Part shown: positions 45,180 to 54,566 of the stretch, one piece after another
Position numbering within the stretch: position 1 is the stretch's first letter
Layout of the letters: the number at the start of each line of letters is the position of its first letter
Assembly (NCBI RefSeq): GCF_007993655.1
Contig: NZ_CP029077.1
Location: forward strand, 366,744 to 430,743
From: Candidatus Deianiraea vastatrix
Lineage (GTDB): Bacteria > Pseudomonadota > Alphaproteobacteria > Rickettsiales > Deianiraeaceae
DNA length: 64,000 nucleotides
Direction of reading: 5' to 3'
Program-made: the position numbers and the translations under genes
The notes under the pieces: model-generated
The model's input: the letters and a program-made list of their open reading frames with translations, nothing else
What the model was told of the DNA's origin: nothing
Databases searched by the model: none

Positions 45180-46001
45180 ATGAAAATAGCAACTTGGAAT
45201 GTAAATTCTATTCGTGCCCGCCTTGAATTGGTTGGAAATTGGCTTAAAGAAAATAATATCGATGTTCTTTTGATGCAGGAAATAAAATGCCTTGATGAGC
45301 AATTTCCAATAGAATTTTTCGAAGAAATGGGTTATAATGTTGAAATTTTTGGGCAAAAAGCTTTAAATGGCGTTGCAATACTTACAAAATATAGGCCTTT
45401 TGATGTTAAAAAAGACCTTCCGTTATACGATTTTACCGATATTTATATGGAATCTCGCTATATAGAGGCGAAAATTGAGGTAAATTCGAAGATTTTCCGC
45501 ATAGCAAGTATATATTTTCCAAATGGAAGCCCTCTTGCAAATTATGAAGGAGAGCCACTAAAGTCGCCTCGTTTTTCCCATAAACTTGATTTTTTTGACA
45601 GATTTAATCGCTATATAACAGAGGAAAAAGAAAAAAACCCCGATGAAATATTCATTTTAGGTGGTGATTACAACATTATGCACAACGAAATTGATGTTCA
45701 TAATCCAAAACTTTGGTATGGCGAAATTGCATTTACCGATGTTGAAAGAGCAAAAATGGATGCACTTGAGGCATCAAAGCTTGTCGATATATTTCGTCAT
45801 TTGCACAAAGACGCAAAGGAATTTAGCTGGTGGAATTATCGTTTTGGCGGCTTTGAAAAAAACCATGGTCTAAGAATTGACTATATCTACACACACAGCG
45901 ATGGACTAAAGCTTGTTAAAAGCTGCGAAATTGATAAATCAACCCGCGCCCTTGAAAAGCCATCAGACCATGCGCCGTGTGTTATTGATATTGCATTATA
46001 A
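45180..46001 (+). CDS. xth: Exodeoxyribonuclease III
   Basis: AP endonuclease and 3'-exonuclease of base-excision repair. I place the start at ATG 45180 (M-K-I-A-T-W-N-V-N-S-I-R), the canonical Xth N-terminus; a TTG 6 nt earlier is not needed. Features are L-M-Q-E-I-K near residue 33, G-G-D-Y-N-I-M-H near 159-166, and the catalytic S-D-H-A-P-C near the end. The 273-residue length is normal. A TTGATT touches the start codon and cannot be its -35 box. Confidence 0.95.
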   Translation: MKIATWNVNSIRARLELVGNWLKENNIDVLLMQEIKCLDEQFPIEFFEEMGYNVEIFGQKALNGVAILTKYRPFDVKKDLPLYDFTDIYMESRYIEAKIEVNSKIFRIASIYFPNGSPLANYEGEPLKSPRFSHKLDFFDRFNRYITEEKEKNPDEIFILGGDYNIMHNEIDVHNPKLWYGEIAFTDVERAKMDALEASKLVDIFRHLHKDAKEFSWWNYRFGGFEKNHGLRIDYIYTHSDGLKLVKSCEIDKSTRALEKPSDHAPCVIDIAL

Positions 46002-46024
46002 ACAAACGCATTAATTGCATGTAA

Positions 46025-46095
46025 GATAATTAATTATCAATATTTTTTAACAAATCAATACAAACCGTGTAACAGTATTACTCTACATTAATACT
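46025..46095. terminator. Hairpins between convergent xth and protease genes
   Basis: The 133-nt gap between the two gene ends holds a 14-bp palindrome (46025-46038) followed by a T run (46043-46048). It also holds a 7-bp stem AGTATTA/TAATACT (46074-46080 with 46089-46095) with an 8-nt loop. Either could end transcription. Both are AT-rich and weak. Confidence 0.35.
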
Positions 46096-46134
46096 TGCGT
46101 ATAAATACACAATTTATATGGTAATCCGATTTTG

Positions 46135-47970
46135 TTATCCAGCTATAATTACACCGCCACCCAAGTCGCGAATCTTTGGCCTTTCCCCAGACATCACTTG
46201 TGTTTCTACATATTCAAATTTCTTCTTTTTGTGATTTTTATAACATTTGTAACCACAATAAGTTGATAACATTAATGCAACTGCAGCACCGCCTGCCGCT
46301 GAACCAGCAATTATTGCTGTTGTATTATCCGTTTTATCATTGCTTGCACTCGCAGATGGATCCCATGTTTTTCTATACTCTGTTGCATCGGATAAAGTGT
46401 TGCTAAACTGTGTATTACTTGGTAGACCTACAATGGCGCCATTTTCATGTAATACCCTTAATGCTGTAATAACTTTTTTTATTTCAGCACCTGGCGTAAG
46501 TTCTGAGAAATGATTTTCTATAGGAAGATGAAGGCGTTGTATTTTTTCCTGATCAACTAGTGGCATTGTGTAGTTTATTGTTGAATCTCTTAGAAAGTTA
46601 TACGCCTTTAAGCATTCACTTTTTTTATTATCGTCTGTTATGTTATTAATTTGTGGAAGAACAACATTATCAAGATGGTACATTGTAACATCTTGTATAG
46701 CTGTAATATTTTTGTATGCATAACTCATTGTGCTAATATATCCAATTGATGCTTCGTCTGTGGTGTTATCTTTTTTACCAAGGGAAACAATAGATTTTGT
46801 TGAATCCGTGTTGTTCCCATTTTGAAACGAATGAGGAAGTCCACACAAATGATTATACTCATGTAATAAAAGGTCTATAGTAAAATAATTTTTTACATTG
46901 TTTATATTTGTTGTTGAGTCTTCTGTATACGTAATATTCTCTTGTGATCTGTCTGTAAATATAACCTTGTTGTAGAATATCCTGTTTGTATTTGGGTCAT
47001 ATATTCCACCTGCAAGATTTAGGCCAATACATTCATCTGCTTCTTTTTTGTCTTTTAAAACAACAACATTGGTTATGTGACTAACCTCTTTTGTATTACC
47101 TGTAATTTCCCTAATCTCATTTTGATTACGTTCTAGTGTATCTATGATGTATTGATCTTCCTTATTTTCTACATTTATTGTTGAGCAATTGGTCTGATTT
47201 TTGTCCACTTCTTGGAATTGAAATTTATTGACTCCGCAACCTGAAGTAATATTGCTAGCTTTTTGCATTTGTGGAATATCAAGTGAATCACTTTTTTTGC
47301 CTGTTACAAATTCTTCATATGAAATGCCACCATTTTGAAAGTAATCATGACGCATATCTGAAAAAGTGTCATCTGGTTTTGATATTTGACTTGGGTCGCA
47401 TATTTTTGTTGGATCTCTAACTTCCCCAATAGTTCTATTGTAGCTTGTATTACTTATATCTGTTGCCTCCATTAATCTTTGATAAACCGTTTCATTTCGC
47501 TTCATTGTAAAATTTAATCCATCATCGCAATTTAGCATTACATGTGTGTCATTCATTGTAAAATTACCATTTGTTATATTTCCTGAAATCTCTTGTAAAT
47601 TTCTTTTATAGTTATTGGATATTCTAAGTATTGCTTGTTTTTCACCATCTGTAATTTGTGCATTAGCCCCAAGAGTTTGTAAATTACAAATTATAAAAGC
47701 AGCAAATACAACCTGCCAAAGAGATGTTATATTTATACTTGGGTTAATTTTTAATTCTTGATCAAAGGCATTTTTTATAACTGTATATATTTCTTGTGTA
47801 AGACCAAATGATGTATAATTATTTTCAAGATTTCCATTTATAAAACCTTCTGCAATTTCTTTTGCATGCTCTTTTGACCATTTCCTCTCTTTCCATTCTT
47901 GCGATTTTCCTATTTTTTGATTTTGTTGCTGATTAAAAAATTGATTTGATAGCTTGAAATTGCGTTTCAT
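46135..47970 (-). CDS. Membrane-anchored metzincin-type metalloprotease candidate
   Basis: A 611-residue protein. The zinc motif H-E-Y-N-H-L-C-G-L-P-H (370-380) fits HExxHxxGxxH, and S-T-M-S-Y (413-417) supplies a Met-turn about 35 residues later, together defining the metzincin clan. The N-terminal ~83 residues are charged and glutamine-rich. A hydrophobic segment follows (about 85-100), ending in A-N-A-Q, a possible signal-peptidase site. The ectodomain has seven or so cysteines. A Gly/Ala-rich span (551-573) and a basic tail (K-N-H-K-K-K-K) close the protein. By eye I count 19 N-x-S/T triplets. I do not recognise the family beyond the clan; M10- or M43-like origin is possible. Convergent with xth, divergent from rnpB. 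Confidence 0.7.
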   Translation of the reverse strand: MKRNFKLSNQFFNQQQNQKIGKSQEWKERKWSKEHAKEIAEGFINGNLENNYTSFGLTQEIYTVIKNAFDQELKINPSINITSLWQVVFAAFIICNLQTLGANAQITDGEKQAILRISNNYKRNLQEISGNITNGNFTMNDTHVMLNCDDGLNFTMKRNETVYQRLMEATDISNTSYNRTIGEVRDPTKICDPSQISKPDDTFSDMRHDYFQNGGISYEEFVTGKKSDSLDIPQMQKASNITSGCGVNKFQFQEVDKNQTNCSTINVENKEDQYIIDTLERNQNEIREITGNTKEVSHITNVVVLKDKKEADECIGLNLAGGIYDPNTNRIFYNKVIFTDRSQENITYTEDSTTNINNVKNYFTIDLLLHEYNHLCGLPHSFQNGNNTDSTKSIVSLGKKDNTTDEASIGYISTMSYAYKNITAIQDVTMYHLDNVVLPQINNITDDNKKSECLKAYNFLRDSTINYTMPLVDQEKIQRLHLPIENHFSELTPGAEIKKVITALRVLHENGAIVGLPSNTQFSNTLSDATEYRKTWDPSASASNDKTDNTTAIIAGSAAGGAAVALMLSTYCGYKCYKNHKKKKFEYVETQVMSGERPKIRDLGGGVIIAG

Positions 47971-48057
47971 AAAAAAAATAATTTTGATATTATATCATAA
48001 TATTTTGTTTATGTCAAGAAAAAAAAGTTGAAAATTATTTTTACTATTATAGTATTA

Positions 48058-48412
48058 TCAGCACACTCGTCTTGCCGCTGGTGGAAACACTAGAGGAAAG
48101 TCCGAACCTCAAAAAGACAAAACGCTGGGGAAAGCCCAGGGAGATGTGAGAGCATTTTACGGAAAGTGCAACAGAAAGTGTACCGCTTGCGAAAGTAAGT
48201 AAGGGTGAAAAGGTGGTGTAAGAGACTACCGCAAATTCAGCAATGAATTTGGCATTGAAAACCCCGTTTGAGGCAAGCCCAAGTAGGACTGCAAACGCCC
48301 GTCTTTTGGCAGCAGTTGGGTTGGGTGCTATGACACGTAAGTAATTATGTGTCCAGATAAATGGCAAGACCTGCTTTGCAGGACAGAATTTGGCTTATAG
48401 GGTGTGCTTTAT
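48058..48412 (+). ncRNA. rnpB: RNase P RNA
   Basis: Catalytic RNA that trims the 5' ends of tRNA precursors. The universal block GAGGAAAGTCCG is at 48093-48104, ACAGAAA at 48171-48177 and the 3' TTGGCTTATAG at 48390-48400. The ends pair as helix P1 (AGCACAC at 48060-48066 with GTGTGCT at 48402-48408). The length of about 355 nt suits a type A RNA. A TATTAT at 48045-48050 is a plausible -10 box, but the -35 is not clear. The 526-nt stretch between the protease and the next gene holds only this RNA and two promoter regions. Exact ends are estimated from the P1 pairing. Confidence 0.93.
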
Positions 48413-48496
48413 AGTTCTTGTATATATTTTATATTTATAAAAAAATTCTTGATTTTTGTTTTTTGTGTTTAAAGATGTGTTAGATTTTATTCTAAG

Positions 48497-49999
48497 ATGT
48501 TTTTTCTAAAAATATTAGAAAATGTAATTCCATATTTTATATGTATACCAATTTTGTTTGGTGTGCTGATTTTTATGTTTGAAAAAAATCAAAAAATATG
48601 CATGACCTTAAATGCTTTAACGCCGATTTTTGGAATAGTGTTTTCATTTATTGCAATGAATCATTTTAGAAAATACGATATTACTGATATTTTCTATAAT
48701 ATTGGTAATTATAATAATATTATAGGTATAAGGTTAAAACTCGATGTTTTTTCAGCTTTAGGGTTGTTTTTTGTTAATTTACTACATACTATAAATACAA
48801 TTTTGCAAAATTTTCGAATTGCCAGGGATGTAGACTCTATTAAAATAGGTCTGATAAATATAATGATTGGCGGTTTATCGGGGATGATTTTATCAGATGA
48901 CTTCTTTAATTTATATGTTTTTATTGAAATTGTCTCAATTGTTTCTTATATTTTATCTATTAGCAAATGGAATAAAAGAAGCTATCATGTTGCACTTGAA
49001 TATTTAATTATTGGCTCAGTTGCAAGTTGTTTAATTTTATTTGGAATTGGTTTTGTTTATGCAAATTTTGGGACATTAAATATGTCTAAAACTGCCGATC
49101 TTATAATGGATGCTTCAAGCTATGGAGATCTTGTAGTGTACTCTGTTATATTTATTATTATTGGTTTGCTAATCAAAACCGGTTTATATCCATTTCACAC
49201 ATGGTATATTCGTTTATTTAAAAATATAACCCCAAGTGTAATGTGTTTATTTAGTTATGCAAGCTCGCAGGTGGTAATTTTGGTTATAGTAAAGCTTATA
49301 TATTCTATTTTTAGCGTACAGCTTATTACATCTTCTCTGCAATATTTAATAAGTATAATGTCTGCACTTGCTATTATATCTATATTGTATGGTAGTTATA
49401 AAGCAATAGTTGTAAAGAGCATGGTTGAAGTTTTAGTATGGTCATCCATTTCTCAGGTTGGGTATTTAATAATAGGATTAATATCTGATAATGAGGTTGT
49501 TGTATCTGGTTGTTTAATGCAAATTTTTGCAAACGCAATTTCAAAAGTTTTAATATTTAGGATATATCAAAAAATGATAAGTGCTGTTAATTCATCTAAT
49601 TTAATTGATGTTAATTTTATTGGAAGGTTTGATTTTTCTGGAATAAGAATGCCGCTTGTAATCATATTGATAAATTTAGCAGGACTTCCGATGGCAATTG
49701 GCTTTATGGCAAAGATTTACATGATAGTTGGCTTTGTGTCGGAGGGTAGAATTGGTAGTTTCATGGCAATCATAGTGTCATCAATTCTTAGTGTTATATA
49801 TACATTTAGAATAATAGAAGGCGTTATTATAGGTAATAAGCCGGGTGTAAAAAGCGAAATACAGTTTTATAAAATTCCAACATCATCTGGTGAAAGATTT
49901 ACATATACTTTAATTTCTATTATTTTAATTTTTATACCTTTTGTAAAGCCTGTTAATAATTACTTTAAAATGACGACTAATTATATATTGAAAGTTTAA
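48497..49999 (+). CDS. MnhD/MrpD-like proton-conducting antiporter subunit
   Basis: A 500-residue membrane protein with about 14 spans, of the family that includes MrpD, NuoM and NuoN. The key TM5 glutamate is present in N-L-Y-V-F-I-E-I-V-S, and the TM7 lysine in L-L-I-K-T-G-L-Y-P-F-H-T-W, so ion pumping is plausible. It stands apart from any mrp or nuo operon; the next gene, 7 nt on, is an amidotransferase. A TTGATT at 48449-48454 and TAAAGA at 48470-48475 may form its promoter. Function within Na+/H+ antiport or as a spare complex I subunit cannot be settled here. Confidence 0.8.
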   Translation: MFFLKILENVIPYFICIPILFGVLIFMFEKNQKICMTLNALTPIFGIVFSFIAMNHFRKYDITDIFYNIGNYNNIIGIRLKLDVFSALGLFFVNLLHTINTILQNFRIARDVDSIKIGLINIMIGGLSGMILSDDFFNLYVFIEIVSIVSYILSISKWNKRSYHVALEYLIIGSVASCLILFGIGFVYANFGTLNMSKTADLIMDASSYGDLVVYSVIFIIIGLLIKTGLYPFHTWYIRLFKNITPSVMCLFSYASSQVVILVIVKLIYSIFSVQLITSSLQYLISIMSALAIISILYGSYKAIVVKSMVEVLVWSSISQVGYLIIGLISDNEVVVSGCLMQIFANAISKVLIFRIYQKMISAVNSSNLIDVNFIGRFDFSGIRMPLVIILINLAGLPMAIGFMAKIYMIVGFVSEGRIGSFMAIIVSSILSVIYTFRIIEGVIIGNKPGVKSEIQFYKIPTSSGERFTYTLISIILIFIPFVKPVNNYFKMTTNYILKV

Positions 50000-50006
50000 T
50001 TTTTTT

Positions 50007-50729
50007 ATGTCTGGAAAAATTATCGGAATTACGACAAATATTGGCATTGAGAGCGATGATAAATTTTTTAAACTAAACAGCGCTTGGGTTGAAAATTTCT
50101 TAGATATTTTTAAAAAATATGATATTTCTGTAGTTTTTTTGCCACAAATTGATCAATTTTATGAAAAATATATAGATTTTTTAGATGGTTTAATAATTAG
50201 CGGAAATAACAAGCATGTGAATCCTAAATTTTATGGCCAAAGTAGAAATGAGAATATAAAAGAATCAGATATTTGCACATGTAGAACAGATTTTGAAATG
50301 AAAATGGCGAAAAAATTTATCGAAATTGATAAGCCTTTATTTGGAATTTGCGGCGGTTTGCAGGTGATTAATACGGTTTGCGGTGGAACGCTAGTACAAC
50401 ATATCCCAACGCAAAAAAAGTCGAAAATTAACCATGCACAATGTGAAAGAAAGAGATCATGGGTTCACGAAGTTGATGTTGTAGCTGGCACAAAGCTTGC
50501 ACAAATTGTTTCAAATTCAAAGATTTTAACCAACACCTCTCATACTCAAGCAATTGAAAAAGTGGGGCATGGGATGGTTGTAAATGCAATCTCGGAAGAC
50601 GGAATTGTTGAAGGCGCCGAGGTTTTGGGTAAGAAATTTTGTCTTGGAACTCAGTGGCATCCTGAATTTAATGTGACAAAAGCAGATTATGAAATTTTTG
50701 AAGCTTTTGCCAGGGCGGTTAGATTTTAA
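50007..50729 (+). CDS. Class I glutamine amidotransferase, PuuD-like
   Basis: A 240-residue hydrolase of the peptidase C26 group that includes gamma-glutamyl-GABA hydrolase. The catalytic cysteine lies in F-G-I-C-G-G-L-Q near residue 114. The His-Glu pair is in Q-W-H-P-E-F near 217-222, and H-V-N-P-K-F-Y-G near 69-76 resembles the PuuD D-V-x-P-x-x-Y segment. No putrescine pathway genes are nearby, so the substrate is uncertain. It overlaps the convergent MFS gene by 11 nt. Confidence 0.82.
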   Translation: MSGKIIGITTNIGIESDDKFFKLNSAWVENFLDIFKKYDISVVFLPQIDQFYEKYIDFLDGLIISGNNKHVNPKFYGQSRNENIKESDICTCRTDFEMKMAKKFIEIDKPLFGICGGLQVINTVCGGTLVQHIPTQKKSKINHAQCERKRSWVHEVDVVAGTKLAQIVSNSKILTNTSHTQAIEKVGHGMVVNAISEDGIVEGAEVLGKKFCLGTQWHPEFNVTKADYEIFEAFARAVRF

Positions 50730-51903
50730 CACTTCTTCTTTGTAAAATTGAAGCAAAAATTACCGCAATAGCGTATATAGAAAATATAATATTTAGCGCA
50801 ATTTTTCCATCCATGTATTTTAGCAAAATGGCGATAAGCCCTGACATTAAAACGGAAAAAAGTAGAGAAACCGTCCATAAAATGGAATTAAATGTTCCTA
50901 TCACCTCTTCTTTTACAAGTCTATTTCCCTTTAAATCAAGAGATATTTCAAAGGCGCAAAACGAAAGCGATATAGCAAATAAACAGTATATTATATATAT
51001 ATAGTTTCCCTGAACGGCAAATATTGTTATGCAAATTAGTGATATTATTGGTATAATATGTGAAAATAAAGGTGCTTTTTTGTTGAAGAAATGGGGTTTT
51101 AAAATAAGTGGAATGAGGCATCCAAGGCTTAAAAATAGGTGATATTTTGCTTTATAAAGTCCGATATTTATTGCACTTACATCGTAAATTTTGCCAACTA
51201 AAACCAGAATTTCTTTGTATAAATACATAATTGATGTGTATATACTAAATAGCAAGATTGTATATTTTAGTCTTCCAAAAATTAAACATTTAATTGCAAA
51301 TAAGCTGTTTTTTGATTGCGATTTTTTATTTTGTGTAAAATTTGTAAAAATTAATATACACAAAGCTTGAAAAAATGTAAAAAATACTAAGTAATATTGT
51401 ATATATTTTATACTGTGAAATGATATTAAAATTGTCGATATTATTGATGATAAAAATTTTATAAAGTCTGAAATACCATAAAAGAATGACAAAATTCTAG
51501 GAAAAATCGATGTATTTTTAATATTATTTTTTACACTTTGGAATAAAAATGCTTCATTTTTGCCGTAGAAAAAATTTTGTGATATTGGGTAAAGTATTGC
51601 AAAAAAATATATAAAGACTTCATGCTTTGTTGATAAAAATAGTGTAATACTTGATAAAAATGATATAAATATACCAAGTTTGAAGAAAAGTTTGTGTGAA
51701 AATTTATCATATATGATGCCTGATAAAAGCATTGATATAAGAGCGAATAAAAGCGAAAAAAAATTTATATTTCCAAGCTTTTGTATTGAAAAATTTGAAA
51801 TTAACATTATATAGTTTAATATAATATACTGATCAAGCGAAATTCGTGTGATTGATATTGTAAAAAATTTTAAAATGTTATTATTTTGAAAAATTATTTT
51901 CAT
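50719..51903 (-). CDS. Major facilitator superfamily transporter
   Basis: A 394-residue protein with about 12 hydrophobic spans and a central basic loop (N-F-T-Q-N-K-K-S-Q-S-K-N). A degenerate MFS loop motif, G-I-I-Y-D-K-F-S-H-K, lies near residues 61-70. No specificity can be read. It is divergent from the rplC cluster; the rpsJ gene that normally starts that cluster would be expected where this transporter ends. Confidence 0.65.
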   Translation of the reverse strand: MKIIFQNNNILKFFTISITRISLDQYIILNYIMLISNFSIQKLGNINFFSLLFALISMLLSGIIYDKFSHKLFFKLGIFISFLSSITLFLSTKHEVFIYFFAILYPISQNFFYGKNEAFLFQSVKNNIKNTSIFPRILSFFYGISDFIKFLSSIISTILISFHSIKYIQYYLVFFTFFQALCILIFTNFTQNKKSQSKNSLFAIKCLIFGRLKYTILLFSIYTSIMYLYKEILVLVGKIYDVSAINIGLYKAKYHLFLSLGCLIPLILKPHFFNKKAPLFSHIIPIISLICITIFAVQGNYIYIIYCLFAISLSFCAFEISLDLKGNRLVKEEVIGTFNSILWTVSLLFSVLMSGLIAILLKYMDGKIALNIIFSIYAIAVIFASILQRRSVKI

Positions 51904-52042
51904 AATTTGGATTAAAATCTATAGTAATTATGGGGCTGTTTTTTATAATTTGCAATTTTTTTATTTTTTTTAAAAAAAAAACTTGCAAATTATTTATTAT
52001 GCTTAATGCTGTTTGAAAATGTCTATTTATTATAGTATAAAT

Positions 52043-52762
52043 ATGGAATCTTCTTTTGGTTTAATTGGCAAAAAATGTGGCATGACATCTTTGTTTCTTG
52101 ATGATGGATCTGTCATTCCTTGTACTGCTGTGTATATTGATAGACACTATATTGTTAATGTAAAAACAGTTGCGAAAGATGGATATAATGCTGTTATACT
52201 TGGTACAAATGCCAAAAGGGCAAAATTAGTTAATAAGCCACAACGAAAAAATCTAGAAACCTTAAATCTTCCTGCATTGTCGAATTTGAAAGAATTTAGA
52301 TTGCCAAATAATCTTGATATGTCAACTTTTGTTTTGGGATCTGAAATTGAAATAGATTTTAAACATTTAAATGGATCTTTTGTTGATGTGAGATCTAGAT
52401 CCAAGGGTAAAGGTTTTGCTGGTGTTGTCAAGCGTTATGGATTTGGTGGGCAACATGCATCACATGGTGAATCTCTTTCTGAGAGATCGCATGGTTCTAC
52501 TGGACAAAGACAAGACCCAGGAAAGGTTTTTAAGAATAAAAAAATGGCTGGTCATATGGGTGATGAAAATGTTTGTATACAAAATCTAAGTGTTTTAAAG
52601 GTTTTACCAGATGAAAGAATGTTGTTAATTTCTGGTTCTATATCTGGTCACTCTGGTTCAGATGTTATTTTGACAAGTTCTATTAAGATGTCAATGTTTG
52701 GGAATCTTGCAAATGGAGAATTTATTTTTAATTGGTTTAAATTGTCTTCTTTTAAAGCTTAA
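52043..52762 (+). CDS. rplC: 50S ribosomal protein L3
   Basis: Early-assembling protein near the peptidyl-transferase centre. I choose ATG 52043 (M-E-S-S-F-G-L-I-G-K-K-C-G-M-T), which matches the L3 N-terminus; 52019 would add eight residues. Q-R-Q-D-P-G-K-V-F and H-G-S-T-G are conserved. It is the first gene of a 10-kb cluster. rpsJ, which normally precedes it, is missing. A TTGCAA at 51983-51988 in A-rich DNA resembles the leader of rplK. Confidence 0.96.
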   Translation: MESSFGLIGKKCGMTSLFLDDGSVIPCTAVYIDRHYIVNVKTVAKDGYNAVILGTNAKRAKLVNKPQRKNLETLNLPALSNLKEFRLPNNLDMSTFVLGSEIEIDFKHLNGSFVDVRSRSKGKGFAGVVKRYGFGGQHASHGESLSERSHGSTGQRQDPGKVFKNKKMAGHMGDENVCIQNLSVLKVLPDERMLLISGSISGHSGSDVILTSSIKMSMFGNLANGEFIFNWFKLSSFKA

Positions 52763-52765
52763 TAT

Positions 52766-53392
52766 ATGTTATCTAGTAATAAATTTAGTCATATTACAGT
52801 CGACTTTGCCTCGGTATCAGAGCCTTTGAAAGCTCCTTTTCTTAATGAATATCTATACGACATGAATCTTTTTTACAATTCCTCAAAGCCACTTGCTCAC
52901 ACCAAGGATATATCAGAGGTAAGTGCAACTGGTAAAAAACCATTTAAACAAAAGGGTACTGGTAGTGCCAGACAAGGCTCAAAAGTCTCTGCACAGCATA
53001 GAGGTGGTGGCATTGCTCATGGGCCTAGAGCTAAAAGATATACATCTTCTATGAACTCCAAGGCGGTAAAAAAAGCGAAGAGAATGGCAATTGGTTATCA
53101 TTGTTCTAATTCATCAATTTTTTCTATTCAATGCTCTGGCGAAATTGAAAAACCTAAAACAAAATATATTGTTGATTTAATTAAAAGTCTTAATTTGTCT
53201 CCAGATCTTGGAATGATTTTGTTTATCACTTCTGAACCAAAGACATCAAATTTCTACAAATCTGCAAGAAATATAAAGAATGTTGTGATTAAGTCTCCAT
53301 CATCCGCTTCTGTTCACGATCTTTTCAAGGCAAAAGCAGTTGTTCTATTTGGTGAATGTTTTAATGAATTTAGTGTTGTTTTGTCTAAATAA
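52766..53392 (+). CDS. rplD: 50S ribosomal protein L4
   Basis: Lines the exit tunnel. The loop region K-P-F-K-Q-K-G-T-G-S-A-R-Q-G-S (about 51-65) followed by G-G-G-I-A-H-G-P is diagnostic. The length of 208 residues is normal. It starts 3 nt after rplC, and its stop overlaps the rplW ATG (TAATG), so translation is coupled. Confidence 0.96.
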   Translation: MLSSNKFSHITVDFASVSEPLKAPFLNEYLYDMNLFYNSSKPLAHTKDISEVSATGKKPFKQKGTGSARQGSKVSAQHRGGGIAHGPRAKRYTSSMNSKAVKKAKRMAIGYHCSNSSIFSIQCSGEIEKPKTKYIVDLIKSLNLSPDLGMILFITSEPKTSNFYKSARNIKNVVIKSPSSASVHDLFKAKAVVLFGECFNEFSVVLSK

Positions 53393-53700
53393 TGAATGTC
53401 CAAGTTATAAAAAAGATAAGTTTGTACTCTGTTATAAAAAAAAGAGTTCTTACAGATAAAACCTATAGGATTAATAAGCAGGATCCTTTGGTTTACACTT
53501 TCGTTGTTGATTTAAAGTCGGATAAAGGTATAATTAAAAATGCAGTTGAGAGTATATTTGCTGTAAAAGTTGATACCGTGAATACAATGAGAAAGTTTTC
53601 TATATCTAGGTCTTTTAAAGGTCGTAGATCTAAGAAGGAGATAAAAATTGCTTATGTAAAGTTAAAATCTGGTTCAATTGGTGATGTTTATGAAGCTTAA
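53392..53700 (+). CDS. rplW: 50S ribosomal protein L23
   Basis: Sits at the tunnel exit and docks trigger factor and SRP. The 102-residue protein shows Y-T-F-V-V-D-L-K-S-D-K-G-I-I-K-N-A-V-E and F-x-V-K-V-D-T-V-N-T. It overlaps rplD by one base and rplB by 11 nt. The basic C-terminal half is retained. Confidence 0.93.
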   Translation: MNVQVIKKISLYSVIKKRVLTDKTYRINKQDPLVYTFVVDLKSDKGIIKNAVESIFAVKVDTVNTMRKFSISRSFKGRRSKKEIKIAYVKLKSGSIGDVYEA

Positions 53701-54547
53701 TAGAAAAAAAATAAATCCTACTACTCCGTCAAATAGGTTCTTTATTCCTGTTATAAAACATTATGAGGATAATGGTGTTGAGAGGGCTGCATGTTTAATT
53801 TCAAATAAAAAGAGATCATCTGGTAGAGACAATCATGGTAGAATAACATCCAGGAGAAGGGGTGGTGGAGCGAAGAGGGCTTATAGAAAGATATCATTTA
53901 AGTGGTCTAGGTCTGAGATAGGTACTTGGTTTGAAATTCTCAACATTCAATATGATCCAAATAGAAATGTGCCAATAGCCTTAATTAAGTCTACATCTGG
54001 GAAATCTCTTGGTGAATTAAAATATGTTATTAGCTGTGAAGGTATGCAACCTGGTGGAAAGATGTATTTTAATGACTCTTTTATTGAAAATTTACCTGGT
54101 AGTATAATTCCTATAGGTAACATGCCTTCTGGTCTTAGTGTTTATTGCGTTGAGTTAAAGCCTTATAAGGGTTTTCAAATGGCTAGATCTGCTGGAACAT
54201 TTGTCAAGATATCTGGTAAAGATGGTGATTATGTTATAGTAAAACTTCCTTCTGGTGAAATTAGAAAGATTCACAAAGATTGCTTGGCTGCAATTGGAGA
54301 GGTTGCTAATAAAGATATGGTTAATGTTTCAATAGGTAAGGCTGGTAGAAATAGATGGAAGGGGATCAGACCATCTGTTCGTGGTGTTGCCATGAATCCA
54401 GTGGATCACCCACATGGAGGTGGAGAGGGTAAGACATCTGGCGGCGGACACCCTAGAAGCCCTTGGGGTAAGAATTGTAAAGGTAAGAAAACTAGGGTTA
54501 ATAAAAGAACTAGTGCCTTTATTTTGTCTAGGAAAAAGAGAAAGTAG
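53690..54547 (+). CDS. rplB: 50S ribosomal protein L2
   Basis: Needed for subunit joining and peptidyl transfer. I start at ATG 53690 (M-K-L-N-R-K-K-I-N-P-T-T-P), inside the end of rplW; GTG 53678 and ATG 53684 would add up to four residues. G-R-D-N-H-G-R-I-T-S-R-R-R-G-G-G and M-N-P-V-D-H-P-H-G-G-G-E-G, with the functionally important histidine, are conserved. At 285 residues it is slightly long. Confidence 0.97.
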   Translation: MKLNRKKINPTTPSNRFFIPVIKHYEDNGVERAACLISNKKRSSGRDNHGRITSRRRGGGAKRAYRKISFKWSRSEIGTWFEILNIQYDPNRNVPIALIKSTSGKSLGELKYVISCEGMQPGGKMYFNDSFIENLPGSIIPIGNMPSGLSVYCVELKPYKGFQMARSAGTFVKISGKDGDYVIVKLPSGEIRKIHKDCLAAIGEVANKDMVNVSIGKAGRNRWKGIRPSVRGVAMNPVDHPHGGGEGKTSGGGHPRSPWGKNCKGKKTRVNKRTSAFILSRKKRK

Positions 54548-54566
54548 TTTTTGTTAATATTTTTAT

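Noticed and set aside
48047-48367. A 106-codon minus-strand frame
   Set aside because: It lies inside the RNase P RNA gene on the other strand and is a by-product of that sequence.
52013-52041. TTGAAA-N17-TATAAA as the rplC promoter
   Set aside because: The -10 box would end 2 nt before the preferred start codon at 52043, so transcription would start inside the gene.
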